A DNA stretch of 64,000 nt from Mangrovimonas sp. ST2L15 (GTDB lineage Bacteria; Bacteroidota; Bacteroidia; Flavobacteriales; Flavobacteriaceae), in NCBI RefSeq assembly GCF_001280515.1, contig NZ_LBIQ01000030.1, positions 62,001 to 126,000 of the forward strand, read 5' to 3'. Below the pieces are notes generated by a model that was given only the letters and a program-made list of their open reading frames with translations, did not search any database and had not been told where the DNA came from. The translations under genes were made by a program, and so were the position numbers. Each line of letters opens with the position of its first letter. Within the stretch, counting starts at the first letter, position 1. Below, piece after piece: positions 9,475 to 18,447 of the stretch.

Positions 9475-10475
9475 AACGAAGAGATTTCATTAAAAGTACA
9501 TCACTAACCGGGATGAGTTTGGCCGTTGGATCAACTTTAATAGGATGTGAATCTAACACGTCCAAGGTAGCCTCACAAACAAATGAAAGCGTGGGAGCCC
9601 GTGAAAATGCATTCCCCGTCGTAGTTGCCACTTGGAATGTTAAAGAATCTACCGCCAAAGCCTGGGAGGTTCTTCAAGCTGGAGGTAAGGCACTTGATGC
9701 TGTTGAACAGGGATGCATGGTTGAAGAAGCTAATGAAAAAGGTCAATCTGTAGGGAAAGGAGGGCTACCCGACAGAGATGGACATGTCACTTTGGATGCC
9801 TGCATTATGAATGAAAATGGGGATTGTGGTTCAGTCGTTTATTTGGAAAACATCACCCATGCGGTTTCTGTGGCAAGAAAGGTGATGGAAGAAACTCCAC
9901 ATGTGATGTTGGCTGGTAAGGGCGCTGAACGATTTGCTTATGAACAAGGGTTCCAGAAGGAAGATCTCCTAACCGAATCTTCAAAGAAGGCTTGGGAAGA
10001 TTGGAAAGTAAAAAGCGAGTACAAACCTATTATCAATATTGAAAATCATGATACTATAGGCATGTTAGCCATAGATCAAAATGGTGATATTTCTGGTGCA
10101 TGTACTACGAGTGGATTGGCCTATAAAATGTCAGGACGCGTGGGTGATTCCCCTATTATAGGCTCTGGGCTTTTCGTCGATAATGAAGTTGGTGCCTGTG
10201 TAGCTACAGGATTAGGAGAAGAGGTTGTAAAGACCGTAGGAAGCTTTTTGGTAGTGGAACTCATGAGACAGGGAAAAACACCTCAAGAGGCTTGTGAAGA
10301 AGCCATTAGGCGTATCGTAAGCAAACCAAATAGCAATTATAAAAACTTTCAAGTAGGTTATATAGCTTTAAATAAAAAGGGCGAAACTGGATTTCATTCC
10401 ATTCATAAAGGATTTACCATGACCAAATTTCAAAATGGTGAAAATGAGCAAATTGAATCAACTCATTATGTATAA
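9471..10475 (+). CDS. N4-(beta-N-acetylglucosaminyl)-L-asparaginase (glycosylasparaginase)
   Basis: This 334-residue Ntn-hydrolase cleaves the GlcNAc-asparagine bond, the last step in N-glycan breakdown. The precursor carries the autoprocessing site NHDTIGM; cleavage before Thr195 would create the N-terminal nucleophile of the beta subunit. The alpha-subunit landmarks NVKESTAKAWEVLQAGGKALDAVEQG and SVGKGGLPDRDG are present, as are SGRVGDSPIIGSG and the late ATGLGEE segment. The N-terminus has a Tat-type RRDFIK motif and a hydrophobic stretch ending LIGC (Cys26), so export as a folded Tat lipoprotein is likely. The ATG overlaps the stop of the permease gene (ATGA), indicating translational coupling. 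Confidence 0.94.
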   Translation: MKRRDFIKSTSLTGMSLAVGSTLIGCESNTSKVASQTNESVGARENAFPVVVATWNVKESTAKAWEVLQAGGKALDAVEQGCMVEEANEKGQSVGKGGLPDRDGHVTLDACIMNENGDCGSVVYLENITHAVSVARKVMEETPHVMLAGKGAERFAYEQGFQKEDLLTESSKKAWEDWKVKSEYKPIINIENHDTIGMLAIDQNGDISGACTTSGLAYKMSGRVGDSPIIGSGLFVDNEVGACVATGLGEEVVKTVGSFLVVELMRQGKTPQEACEEAIRRIVSKPNSNYKNFQVGYIALNKKGETGFHSIHKGFTMTKFQNGENEQIESTHYV

Positions 10476-10632
10476 AGATTAGAATTTTTATCGAAAAGTG
10501 CATTTCGTCGATGTTTTTTGATTCAAGATGCAGATAATCAAAAAGTTTCCGTGATTCAACTAATTTTTTTCATTTCAACCTATTAGGTAATGTTTCTTTG
10601 TTGCAGAAATTAATCAAACAAGCATTACAATC

Positions 10633-10875
10633 ATGAAAAAATTAGTTTTCACTTTCATTCTAACAATAACCACTACGGCGTTTTACGCTCAAGAAGATGT
10701 TAAGAAAGAGTCACAGGATTTAAGTAATGATACCACAGAAGTTGTTGTAACTCTTGTTAAAAATACAGTTGCTCTAAAAAATAGCACTAAAAAGAGATTG
10801 TTGATTGAGTCTAACTTTGACAAGTCTTTATTCCTTTTCAGAGGAAGAAAATCTAAAAGAGAAAAACTTTGCTAG
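10633..10875 (+). CDS. Small secreted protein of unknown function
   Basis: This 80-residue protein begins with a clear Sec signal peptide (MKKLVFTFILTITTTAFYAQ, cleavage probably after YAQ). The mature part of about 60 residues is first acidic and Thr-rich (QDLSNDTTEVVVTLV), then basic, ending RGRKSKREKLC with one terminal cysteine. I do not recognise a family. It stands alone after a 157-bp AT-rich spacer and runs convergently into the aldehyde dehydrogenase gene, with only four bases between the two stops and no obvious terminator. The signal peptide supports it being a real gene; the function is unknown. Confidence 0.6.
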   Translation: MKKLVFTFILTITTTAFYAQEDVKKESQDLSNDTTEVVVTLVKNTVALKNSTKKRLLIESNFDKSLFLFRGRKSKREKLC

Positions 10876-10879
10876 GACT

Positions 10880-12280
10880 CTAAAACCATTTGATTGTCCA
10901 CTCCATCAATCTTTGTTTAAAATTCGAATAAGGAGGAAATAATAAACTTAAAGCCCCTCCAAGATACTGCTTCATAACCGATCTTTTATTTGAAAAGGTC
11001 TCAAAGCCATAATATCCATGGCTTTTCCCAATACCACTATTATTAACTCCTCCAAATGGCAAATGGTGATTTGCATATTGCAAAACGCTCGTGTTAATTG
11101 CCGTAGAACCAGCACGGGTATTTTTAATGATTTTTTTTGAATTCCTTTTTTTGGACGTATAAATATAAAGTGCCAAAGGTTTTTCTCTCGAGTTCACATA
11201 ATTGATGGCTTCATCCAATTCTTTAAATGTTTTAATTGGGAGAATAGGCCCAAAAATTTCCTCTTGCATGAGACCAGAAGAATCCGATAGATTTGAAATC
11301 ACTGTTGGTTCAATAAACCTCTCCTCCATTTGATAATCCCCTCCAATATGAATATTTGACTCGTTTGTTTTAGCTTCTTCAATCAAAGCAGTTAATCTTA
11401 AAAAATGTTTTTCATTAACTGTTCGGCTGTAATCTGGAGAAGATTTAATGTCTTTTGAATACATGTCAGTTATTTGATCTGCCAATTCTTGCAAAAATGC
11501 CTCTTTAACTGATTCCTGAATAAATACATAATCTGGAGAAACACATATCTGTCCATTATTTAAAAATTTCGCCCATGCAATTCGTTTGGCCGCAGTTTTT
11601 AGGTTGGCCGTTTCATCGACAATGGTTGGAGACTTCCCTCCCAACTCAAGAGTTACTGAAGTTAAATGCTTTGAAGCTGCTTCCATGACTATTTTTCCAA
11701 CAAAGGGAGAACCCGTAAAAAAGATATGATTAAAAGGTAACTGTAATAAATCTTTTGAAGCTTGCGTTTCACCTTCCACTAATGCCACTTCCTCCTCATC
11801 AAAAATCTCATTTATAATTTTTGCCATCACCCTTGAAGCATGTGGTGTCATTTCAGATGGTTTCAAAATCACAGTATTACCCGCAGCAATGGCACTAACC
11901 AAAGGCCCAAAAGTTAAATTAACAGGAAAGTTCCAAGGTGAAATAATTAGGCAAACCCCTTTAGGTTCATGTCTTACCCAAGATGTAGTTCCCCAAAGTG
12001 ATAATGGTGTCTTTACTCTTTCATTTTTCATCCACTTTTTCAGATGCCGCTTAACGTACTTGATCTCCCCAATTACCGGATAGATTTCGGTCAAATCAGT
12101 CTCTAAATATGGCTTTCTAAAATCTTCATAAAGGGCTTTTTTGATTTCCTCCCTATAGGTAAGCTCTAGGGCATGTTTTAAAGCACTGAGCTTTTTGATT
12201 CGTTCCCTATAAGAGGTATTCCCTACATTAAATTGATATCCCTTTTGCTTATTGAAAAGTGGTAGATATGGATTTTCCAC
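10880..12280 (-). CDS. Aldehyde dehydrogenase, class-3-like
   Basis: This 466-residue NAD(P)+-dependent aldehyde dehydrogenase oxidises aldehydes to acids. The Rossmann and cofactor segments WNFPVNLTFGPLVSAIAAGN and FTGSPFVGK are intact, the general base Glu is in VTLELGGKSP, and the catalytic cysteine is Cys246 in NNGQICVSPDY. The length and the C-terminal PFGGVNNSGIGKSHG followed by a short hydrophobic tail (LGGALSLLFPPYS) fit the class 3/fatty-aldehyde group, whose tail can contact membrane. It is transcribed away from polA across about 100 bp. There is no operon partner, and the physiological substrate cannot be told. Confidence 0.92.
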   Translation of the reverse strand: MENPYLPLFNKQKGYQFNVGNTSYRERIKKLSALKHALELTYREEIKKALYEDFRKPYLETDLTEIYPVIGEIKYVKRHLKKWMKNERVKTPLSLWGTTSWVRHEPKGVCLIISPWNFPVNLTFGPLVSAIAAGNTVILKPSEMTPHASRVMAKIINEIFDEEEVALVEGETQASKDLLQLPFNHIFFTGSPFVGKIVMEAASKHLTSVTLELGGKSPTIVDETANLKTAAKRIAWAKFLNNGQICVSPDYVFIQESVKEAFLQELADQITDMYSKDIKSSPDYSRTVNEKHFLRLTALIEEAKTNESNIHIGGDYQMEERFIEPTVISNLSDSSGLMQEEIFGPILPIKTFKELDEAINYVNSREKPLALYIYTSKKRNSKKIIKNTRAGSTAINTSVLQYANHHLPFGGVNNSGIGKSHGYYGFETFSNKRSVMKQYLGGALSLLFPPYSNFKQRLMEWTIKWF

Positions 12281-12380
12281 AACATTGATGTTTATAATCA
12301 GAAAAATACAAATTGTAATTTAATTAATATTAGATACCCATCTAGTTTTTGTAGTTTTATATCCTTACAAATACGCGACT

Positions 12381-15221
12381 ATGTCTGATAAAAAACGATT
12401 ATTTCTAGTTGATGCCTATGCCCTAATTTTCAGAGGGTATTATGCATTTATAAAAAACCCAAGAATCAACTCCCAAGGCATTGACACCTCTGCCATCATG
12501 GGATTTATGAATTCCCTACTAGACGTAATAAAAAGGGAGCGACCAGACCATTTGGCCGTTTGTTTTGACAAAGGAGGAAGTGCTGACAGAGTAGAAATGT
12601 TTGAAGCCTATAAAGCCAATAGGGATGAAACTCCAGAAGCTATCAAAATTGCGGTTCCATATATTCATGAAATCCTAAAAGCAATGCACATCCCTATCAT
12701 GGAAAAGGAGGGTTTTGAGGCGGATGATATTATAGGAACCCTCTCCAAACAAGCCGAGGAGCAAGGATACCAAACTTTTATGGTGACTCCCGATAAGGAT
12801 TTTGGCCAATTAGTAACGGAAAACACTTTTATGTATCGTCCCAAATCCTTTGGAGGCGGATACGAAATTTGGGGCATTCCAGAAGTGCAAAAGAAATTTG
12901 AAGTTGAAAGACCTGAGCAAGTCATTGACTTTTTGGGAATGATGGGTGATGCCTCCGACAATATACCTGGCTTACCGGGTGTGGGCGAAAAAACTGCCAA
13001 AAAGTTCATACAACAATACGGGAGTATGGAAGCTCTTTTTGAAAACACCCATGAACTTAAAGGGAAGATGAAGGAAAAGGTGGAAGCCAATAAAGAATTG
13101 GGGTTACTCTCCAAGAAATTGGCAACCATCATGCTTGATGTGCCAGTAACTTTTGATTACAAAGATTTTGAAATGTCAGAGCCCGATATTGAGGCTGTAA
13201 AAAACATTTTTCAAACGCTTGAATTTAGAAGATTAACAGAGAATTTCATCAAAACATTTGCTTCAGAAAAAGAGGAGGCTCTTTTTGATAAACCGAAGCA
13301 AGAAGACGTTACCAAAGTCAAAAAGCCGGCTTCAGCGGGATCTGGACAATTTTCATTGTTTGGTGGCGATGAGGAAGATGTTGCAAATTCTACCAACACG
13401 TTTACCCGAAGCACTTCAGAATCTATATCCCATTTTTATCAAAGTATCGCAACACCCAAAGCTTTTCAGTTGTTCTTTGAAAAATTAATGAAACAATCAT
13501 CTGTCTGTTTTGATACTGAGACCACAGGATTGGATCCCTTAACAGCAGAATTGGTTGGGATTGCCTTCTCTTGGGAAGCAGGAAAAGGATTTTACCTTCC
13601 CTTTCCAGAAAAAAGGGAAGAAGCACAAGAATTAATTGAAAAATTACGCCCCTTTTTTGAAAATGACCAAATTGAAAAAATTGGTCAGAATCTAAAATAC
13701 GACATTAAGGTTTTAGCCAAATATCAATTAGAAGTGAAAGGAAAACTGTTTGATACCATGTTGGCCCATTACCTTATTAATCCAGATATGAGGCATAACA
13801 TGGATGTGTTAAGCGAGACCTATCTTAACTATACTCCTATTTCCATTGAAAGTCTAATTGGAAAAAAAGGAAAAAACCAACTGTCCATGAGGGAAGTCCC
13901 TCTAAATAAACAAACCGAATATGCCGTTGAAGATGCCGATATTACACTGCAATTAAAGCAACATTTTCAGAATGAATTAGGAGAAGCAAACACCCAAACT
14001 CTTTTTAATGATATTGAAATACCACTGTTAAGAGTTCTTGCAGCTATGGAATTAGAGGGAATCAATTTAGATTGTGACTATTTGAAGACCCTTTCTGAAG
14101 CATTAGAAAAAGACATTAAGAGTTTAGAGGAACGCATTTATAAAGAAGCAGGAGAAACCTTTAACATTGCCTCCCCAAAACAGCTAGGGGACATTTTATT
14201 TGATAAAATGAAGTTGGTTGATAAACCCAAGAAAACGAAGTCTGGTCAATATAGTACTGCCGAAGATGTATTGAGTTACCTAGCCAAAGATCACGAAATC
14301 ATTCAGGATGTATTGGAATATAGAGGACTAACCAAATTAAAGAGCACTTATGTAGATGCCCTACCCCTTCAAGTGGAAAAAAGCACTGGAAGAGTACACA
14401 CAGACTATATGCAAACCGTAGCGGCCACTGGTAGATTGAGCAGCAATAACCCGAACCTTCAAAACATACCTATCAGAACTGAACGAGGAAGACAAGTAAG
14501 AAAAGCATTTATTCCCAAAAATGAGGAATTTACACTTATGGCCGCAGATTATTCCCAAATTGAATTGCGTATTATTGCGGCATTGAGTGAGGAAGAAACG
14601 ATGATTGAGGCCTTTAATCATGGTGAAGACATCCATGCCTCCACCGCCGCCAAGGTATTCAATGTCGATATTAAGGATGTGACTCGAGAACAGAGAAGCA
14701 ATGCGAAAACTGTTAACTTCGGAATCATTTATGGGGTATCTGCCTTTGGTTTGAGCAATCAAACCGATCTATCCAGAAGCGAAGCTAAGGAACTCATAGA
14801 CACCTACTATGAAACCTATCCTAAATTAAAAAGTTACATAGGCAAACAAGTTGATTTTGCGAGGGATCACGGTTATGTGCAAACCGTTTTGGGAAGACGT
14901 CGTTATTTAAAGGACATTAATTCTAGAAATGCCGTAGTTCGTGGAGCAGCAGAAAGAAATGCCGTTAACGCACCCATTCAAGGAAGTGCAGCAGACATTA
15001 TCAAATTAGCTATGATTGCCATCCATAAAAAATTGAAGGAAGGCCAATTTAAAACAAAAATGCTCCTTCAAGTTCATGACGAATTAGTATTTGATGTTTA
15101 CAAACCTGAACTGAAAGATATAAAAGAACTCATCAAGTATGAGATGGAAAATGCATTTAAGATGGCGGTCCCTCTTGAGGTAGAAATCGACACTGGAACA
15201 AATTGGCTAGAGGCACATTAA
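12381..15221 (+). CDS. polA: DNA polymerase I
   Basis: This 946-residue polymerase has all three activities. The 5' nuclease domain covers about residues 1-300 (FLVDAYALIFRGYYAF; DNIPGLPGVGEKTAKK helix-hairpin-helix). The 3'-5' proofreading domain (about 350-550) keeps its acidic residues in CFDTETTGLD, IGQNLKYDIK and YAVEDADITL, so it should be active, unlike the degenerate domain of Bacillus or Thermus enzymes. The polymerase domain has motif A (DYSQIELRI, Asp near 723), motif B (RSNAKTVNFGIIYG) and motif C (VHDELVF). It fills gaps in repair and replaces Okazaki primers. It is transcribed alone and followed by a strong terminator. Confidence 0.98.
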   Translation: MSDKKRLFLVDAYALIFRGYYAFIKNPRINSQGIDTSAIMGFMNSLLDVIKRERPDHLAVCFDKGGSADRVEMFEAYKANRDETPEAIKIAVPYIHEILKAMHIPIMEKEGFEADDIIGTLSKQAEEQGYQTFMVTPDKDFGQLVTENTFMYRPKSFGGGYEIWGIPEVQKKFEVERPEQVIDFLGMMGDASDNIPGLPGVGEKTAKKFIQQYGSMEALFENTHELKGKMKEKVEANKELGLLSKKLATIMLDVPVTFDYKDFEMSEPDIEAVKNIFQTLEFRRLTENFIKTFASEKEEALFDKPKQEDVTKVKKPASAGSGQFSLFGGDEEDVANSTNTFTRSTSESISHFYQSIATPKAFQLFFEKLMKQSSVCFDTETTGLDPLTAELVGIAFSWEAGKGFYLPFPEKREEAQELIEKLRPFFENDQIEKIGQNLKYDIKVLAKYQLEVKGKLFDTMLAHYLINPDMRHNMDVLSETYLNYTPISIESLIGKKGKNQLSMREVPLNKQTEYAVEDADITLQLKQHFQNELGEANTQTLFNDIEIPLLRVLAAMELEGINLDCDYLKTLSEALEKDIKSLEERIYKEAGETFNIASPKQLGDILFDKMKLVDKPKKTKSGQYSTAEDVLSYLAKDHEIIQDVLEYRGLTKLKSTYVDALPLQVEKSTGRVHTDYMQTVAATGRLSSNNPNLQNIPIRTERGRQVRKAFIPKNEEFTLMAADYSQIELRIIAALSEEETMIEAFNHGEDIHASTAAKVFNVDIKDVTREQRSNAKTVNFGIIYGVSAFGLSNQTDLSRSEAKELIDTYYETYPKLKSYIGKQVDFARDHGYVQTVLGRRRYLKDINSRNAVVRGAAERNAVNAPIQGSAADIIKLAMIAIHKKLKEGQFKTKMLLQVHDELVFDVYKPELKDIKELIKYEMENAFKMAVPLEVEIDTGTNWLEAH

Positions 15222-15255
15222 TGTATTTATTATACAACCTCCCTAATGACTCATT

Positions 15256-15290
15256 AAAGCCTTCATTAAAAATAAATCGAAGGCTTTTTT
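15256..15290 (+). terminator. Rho-independent terminator of polA
   Basis: AAAGCCTTC (15256-15264) pairs perfectly with GAAGGCTTT (15279-15287), followed by a T-run to 15290. It lies 34 bp after the polA stop. Confidence 0.85.
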
Positions 15291-15323
15291 ATACTCGTAT
15301 TCAAGATTATGATTCGAAAAGTA

Positions 15324-15331
15324 TACTTTTG
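15324..15331 (+). promoter_or_regulatory. Bacteroidota -7 element before SBF-like transporter
   Basis: TACTTTTG matches the TAnnTTTG consensus exactly and ends 17 bp before the ATG at 15349. No clear TTTG is present at -33. Confidence 0.55.
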
Positions 15332-15348
15332 CCTACCAGTGTTCCCAA

Positions 15349-16314
15349 ATGAAATTTAAACTAGATAAATTTGTTTTAGCTATTATAACGGTGGTTATTA
15401 TAGCTTATTTTTTTCCAGATCTGGCTAAAGAAGATAGCACTATAAACTTGGGTAGAATAGGCAGTATTGGTATTTCATTTATTTTTTTCTTTTACGGTTT
15501 GAAATTAAGCCCTAAGGAAATCGCTTCCGGCCTTAAAAACTGGAGACTACATGTATTAATTCAAGCTAGTACTTTTTTACTGTTCCCTTTATTGGTGCTT
15601 CCATTTAAACCGCTTATTTCAACTGAAAATGAAACCTTGTGGTTGGCATTTTTGTTTTTGGCGGCACTCCCATCTACGGTATCTTCATCTGTGGTAATGG
15701 TCTCCATAGCAAAAGGCAATATTCCTGCTGCCATTTTTAACGCCAGTATTTCTGGATTAATTGGTATAGTTGTGACACCGCTTTGGATTGGATTGTTCCA
15801 AAATCAAAGTAATTCTGATTATGATTTAGGGAAAATTTACCTCAAATTATTAACTGAAATATTACTCCCAGTTTTTATAGGTTTGATCCTCCATCGCTTT
15901 CTAGGGAAATTCGCCAAGAAGAACAGCAAGTACTTGACCCTTTTTGATAAATCGGTTATTCTCCTTATAATATATAAGAGTTTTTCTGAATCTTTTCTTG
16001 GGAAAATTTTTGAATCCGTTAATTTCATGGATTTGATTCTTATTTTTTGTTTGGTGATCACCATCTTTATAATAGTCTATTTAACCATAGGGAAAATTTC
16101 AAAATGGTTGGGTTTTTCAAAAGAAGATCAAATAACAGCCAAGTTTTGTGGCACTAAAAAATCACTAGTACATGGAACCGTTTTCTCAGATATTCTATTT
16201 CAACACACTTCGGCCATCGGAATCATATTTTTGCCTTTAATGTTATTTCACGCCATCCAGATTTTCATCATCAGCATCATAGCTAATAAATTATCCCAAC
16301 ACAGCATAGAATAA
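15349..16314 (+). CDS. SBF-like (bile acid:sodium symporter-like) transporter
   Basis: This 321-residue integral membrane protein has about nine to ten helices. The N-terminal part (IGSIGISFIFFFYGLKLSPKEI), the central LAALPSTVSSSVVMVSIAKGN segment and the later KFCGTKKSLVHGTVFSDILF segment are typical of the SBF-like branch related to YfeH and human SLC10A7. Family members are secondary transporters of organic anions, usually sodium-coupled; the bacterial substrates are mostly unknown. The gene is single, with its own -7 promoter element 17 bp upstream and the polA terminator between it and polA. Confidence 0.85.
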   Translation: MKFKLDKFVLAIITVVIIAYFFPDLAKEDSTINLGRIGSIGISFIFFFYGLKLSPKEIASGLKNWRLHVLIQASTFLLFPLLVLPFKPLISTENETLWLAFLFLAALPSTVSSSVVMVSIAKGNIPAAIFNASISGLIGIVVTPLWIGLFQNQSNSDYDLGKIYLKLLTEILLPVFIGLILHRFLGKFAKKNSKYLTLFDKSVILLIIYKSFSESFLGKIFESVNFMDLILIFCLVITIFIIVYLTIGKISKWLGFSKEDQITAKFCGTKKSLVHGTVFSDILFQHTSAIGIIFLPLMLFHAIQIFIISIIANKLSQHSIE

Positions 16315-16481
16315 AATTAAAAATATCACAATAATCGTTATAAGAAACCTAGTTTAACCTTGGAATTGAATCACGCGCACCAGAAGACCCTAAAAATATT
16401 TTTAAAACATCCTTGAATAATCTTCTTTATACCAAACTTTTACCTTAAAAACAAGCCTTTCTAAAAAATAAAACCATACTA

Positions 16482-16512
16482 TTTGGTAATCAGCAAGATT
16501 ATCGTAAATTTG
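16482..16512 (+). promoter_or_regulatory. Promoter of the rplM-rpsI operon
   Basis: TTTG at 16482-16485 and TAAATTTG at 16505-16512 are separated by exactly 19 bp, a full match to the Bacteroidota housekeeping promoter (TTTG-N19-TAnnTTTG). Transcription would start near 16518, giving a leader of about 40 nt. In that leader an AGGAG sequence stands before a four-codon mini-ORF (ATG at 16534, stop at 16546-16548). Confidence 0.75.
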
Positions 16513-16559
16513 CAAACTCTTTTTAGGAGAGGAATGTTTAATTATTAAATTTTAAAAGT

Positions 16560-17015
16560 GTGGACACATTAAGCTACAAAACAGTTTCAGCAAACAAAGC
16601 CACTGTAAACAAAGAGTGGGTTTTGGTTGATGCTGAAGGACAGTCTTTAGGTCGCTTAGCTTCTAAAGTTGCAAAACTTTTAAGAGGTAAGCACAAGCCT
16701 AACTTCACGCCACACGTTGATTGTGGGGATAACGTGATTGTTATCAACGCGGAAAAAATCAACTTAACCGGAAACAAGTGGACGGAAAAGGTTTACCTAC
16801 GTCATACAGGTTATCCAGGTGGGCAAAGAAGTTTAACCGCTACCGAAATGTTCGCTAAAGATCCAGCGAGATTGGTAGAAAAATCAGTAAAAGGAATGTT
16901 GCCTAAGAACAAATTAGGGGCAAATTTATTCCGTAACCTTAGCGTTGTTGTTGGTTCAGAGCACACTCACGAAGCTCAAAAACCAAAAACAATCAATTTA
17001 AACGAATTTAACTAA
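16560..17015 (+). CDS. rplM: 50S ribosomal protein L13
   Basis: This 151-residue protein of the large subunit has the family core [34 protein letters not shown] and the signature region near [22 protein letters not shown]. The start is GTG at 16560; the encoded [14 protein letters not shown] fits the usual N-terminus of flavobacterial L13, and no ATG lies nearby in frame. The stop shares one base with the ATG of rpsI (TAATG), so the two are translationally coupled, as in most bacteria. A consensus promoter lies about 50 bp upstream. The long Bacteroidota-type N-terminal extension is normal. Confidence 0.97.
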   Translation: MDTLSYKTVSANKATVNKEWVLVDAEGQSLGRLASKVAKLLRGKHKPNFTPHVDCGDNVIVINAEKINLTGNKWTEKVYLRHTGYPGGQRSLTATEMFAKDPARLVEKSVKGMLPKNKLGANLFRNLSVVVGSEHTHEAQKPKTINLNEFN

Positions 17016-17401
17016 TGGAAGTAATTCACAAAATTGGCCGTAGAAAAACGGCTGTTGCACGTGTGTATGTTGCCCCAGGAAAAGGGAACATCACGATTAA
17101 CAAAAAGGACTTGGCTATCTACTTTCCTACTGCTACATTACAGTACAAAGTAAATCAACCTCTAGCCATGACCAACAATGATGGCAACTTTGACATTACT
17201 GTTAATGTCTATGGTGGTGGTATTACTGGTCAAGCAGAAGCAGTTCGTTTGGCTCTTTCTCGTGCTATGTGCGAAATTGATGCTGAAAACAGAACTATTT
17301 TGAAACCAGAGGGATTATTGACAAGAGATCCAAGAATGGTAGAGCGTAAGAAATTCGGTCAGAAGAAAGCTCGTAAGAAATTCCAGTTCTCTAAACGTTA
17401 A
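17015..17401 (+). CDS. rpsI: 30S ribosomal protein S9
   Basis: This 128-residue protein of the small subunit has the family pattern throughout: IGRRKTAVARVYVAPGKGNI, the GGGITGQAEAVRLALSRAM block, and the conserved basic tail ending KKARKKFQFSKR whose terminal Lys-Arg reaches the ribosomal P site. The ATG overlaps the L13 stop by one base. No hairpin terminator is evident directly after it; a 187-bp spacer leads to rpsB. Confidence 0.97.
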   Translation: MEVIHKIGRRKTAVARVYVAPGKGNITINKKDLAIYFPTATLQYKVNQPLAMTNNDGNFDITVNVYGGGITGQAEAVRLALSRAMCEIDAENRTILKPEGLLTRDPRMVERKKFGQKKARKKFQFSKR

Positions 17402-17588
17402 TATATTCCGCTTGATTTGGGATATCATCCAGAATTACTCAAATCATTATATAAAATTAAATTATTAACCGTTTTTGTTGTCCTAGAGTAATTTCGGGAT
17501 TTAGTTTAGCATCTAAATGGCTAAGGCATCTTTTTAAAGTACCACTTAACCATTGCTAATTCAACAGAACGTAAACTATTTACAAAAA

Positions 17589-18353
17589 ATGGCAAACGCA
17601 GACGTAAAAGAGTTATTAAAAGCAGGTGTTCACTTTGGACACTTAACTCGCAAATGGGATCCAAACATGGCTCCTTACGTGTATATGGAGCGTAATGGCA
17701 TCCATATCATTAACCTTTACAAAACAGCAGCTAAAATTGATGAGGCTTCTGAGGCATTGAGCAAAATTGCTGCTTCAGGTCGTAAAATTTTATTTGTTGC
17801 TACTAAAAAGCAAGCAAAAGATATCGTAGCTGAAAAAGCTGGAGGAATCAACATGCCTTACATCACTGAAAGATGGCCAGGTGGAATGTTGACCAACTTT
17901 GTAACTATCAGAAAAGCTGTGAAGAAAATGGCTTCTATTGATAGAATGAAAAAAGACGGTACTTTCGCTTCTCTTTCTAAAAAAGAGAAATTACAAATTG
18001 ATCGTCAAAGAGCTAAACTAGAAAAGAACTTAGGTTCTATTAGCGACATGACCCGTATTCCAGGAGCATTATTTGTGGTGGACATTAAGCGTGAGCACAT
18101 CGCGATTAAAGAAGCACAAAAATTAAACATTCCAATCTTCGCGATGGTGGATACAAACTCTGATCCACGTCAAGTTGATTACGTAATTCCATCAAATGAT
18201 GATGCTACTAAATCAATTGAAAAAATCTTAACCTATGTAACAGAAGCTATTTCTGGAGGTTTAGCAGAACGTAAAGCTGAGAAAGATTCTTCTAAAGCTG
18301 ATAAGCCTGCAAAAGCTGCAAAGAAAAAAGCAGTTTCAGAGGAAGAAGAATAA
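17589..18353 (+). CDS. rpsB: 30S ribosomal protein S2
   Basis: The start is placed at ATG 17589 (MANADVKELLKAGVHFGHLTRKW), which fits the usual S2 N-terminus; an in-frame upstream start at 17553 would add twelve residues with no match to the family. The protein has 254 residues and contains the signatures GIHIINLYKT and RWPGGMLTNFVTIRK. The last 30 residues are a Lys/Ala/Glu-rich tail of the kind common in Bacteroidota. The 187-bp region between rpsI and this start may hold a regulatory leader (S2 autoregulates in other bacteria), but I cannot fold it confidently. rpsB is followed by a strong hairpin before tsf. Confidence 0.97.
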   Translation: MANADVKELLKAGVHFGHLTRKWDPNMAPYVYMERNGIHIINLYKTAAKIDEASEALSKIAASGRKILFVATKKQAKDIVAEKAGGINMPYITERWPGGMLTNFVTIRKAVKKMASIDRMKKDGTFASLSKKEKLQIDRQRAKLEKNLGSISDMTRIPGALFVVDIKREHIAIKEAQKLNIPIFAMVDTNSDPRQVDYVIPSNDDATKSIEKILTYVTEAISGGLAERKAEKDSSKADKPAKAAKKKAVSEEEE

Positions 18354-18383
18354 ACTAAACATAATCATTACATAACATTAAAC

Positions 18384-18433
18384 AAGTCGTTTAGTTTGTT
18401 TCTTTACTGAACATCAACTAAACGACTTTTTTT
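18384..18433 (+). terminator. Strong terminator-like hairpin between rpsB and tsf
   Basis: AAGTCGTTTAGT (18384-18395) pairs perfectly over 12 bp with ACTAAACGACTT (18417-18428), followed by seven Ts ending at 18433. It lies only 14 bp before the tsf start codon, leaving little room for a separate promoter, so partial read-through (attenuation) is likely. Confidence 0.8.
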
Positions 18434-18447
18434 AAAATACATAGACT

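Noticed and set aside
12665-13132. 155-codon open frame on the minus strand within polA
   Set aside because: It is a shadow of the polA frame: no signal, no family motif, and the plus frame encodes a fully conserved polymerase.
17402-17588. Possible structured leader before rpsB
   Set aside because: A TTAGC/GCTAA pairing is visible but short, and no known S2 leader pattern could be confirmed by eye.
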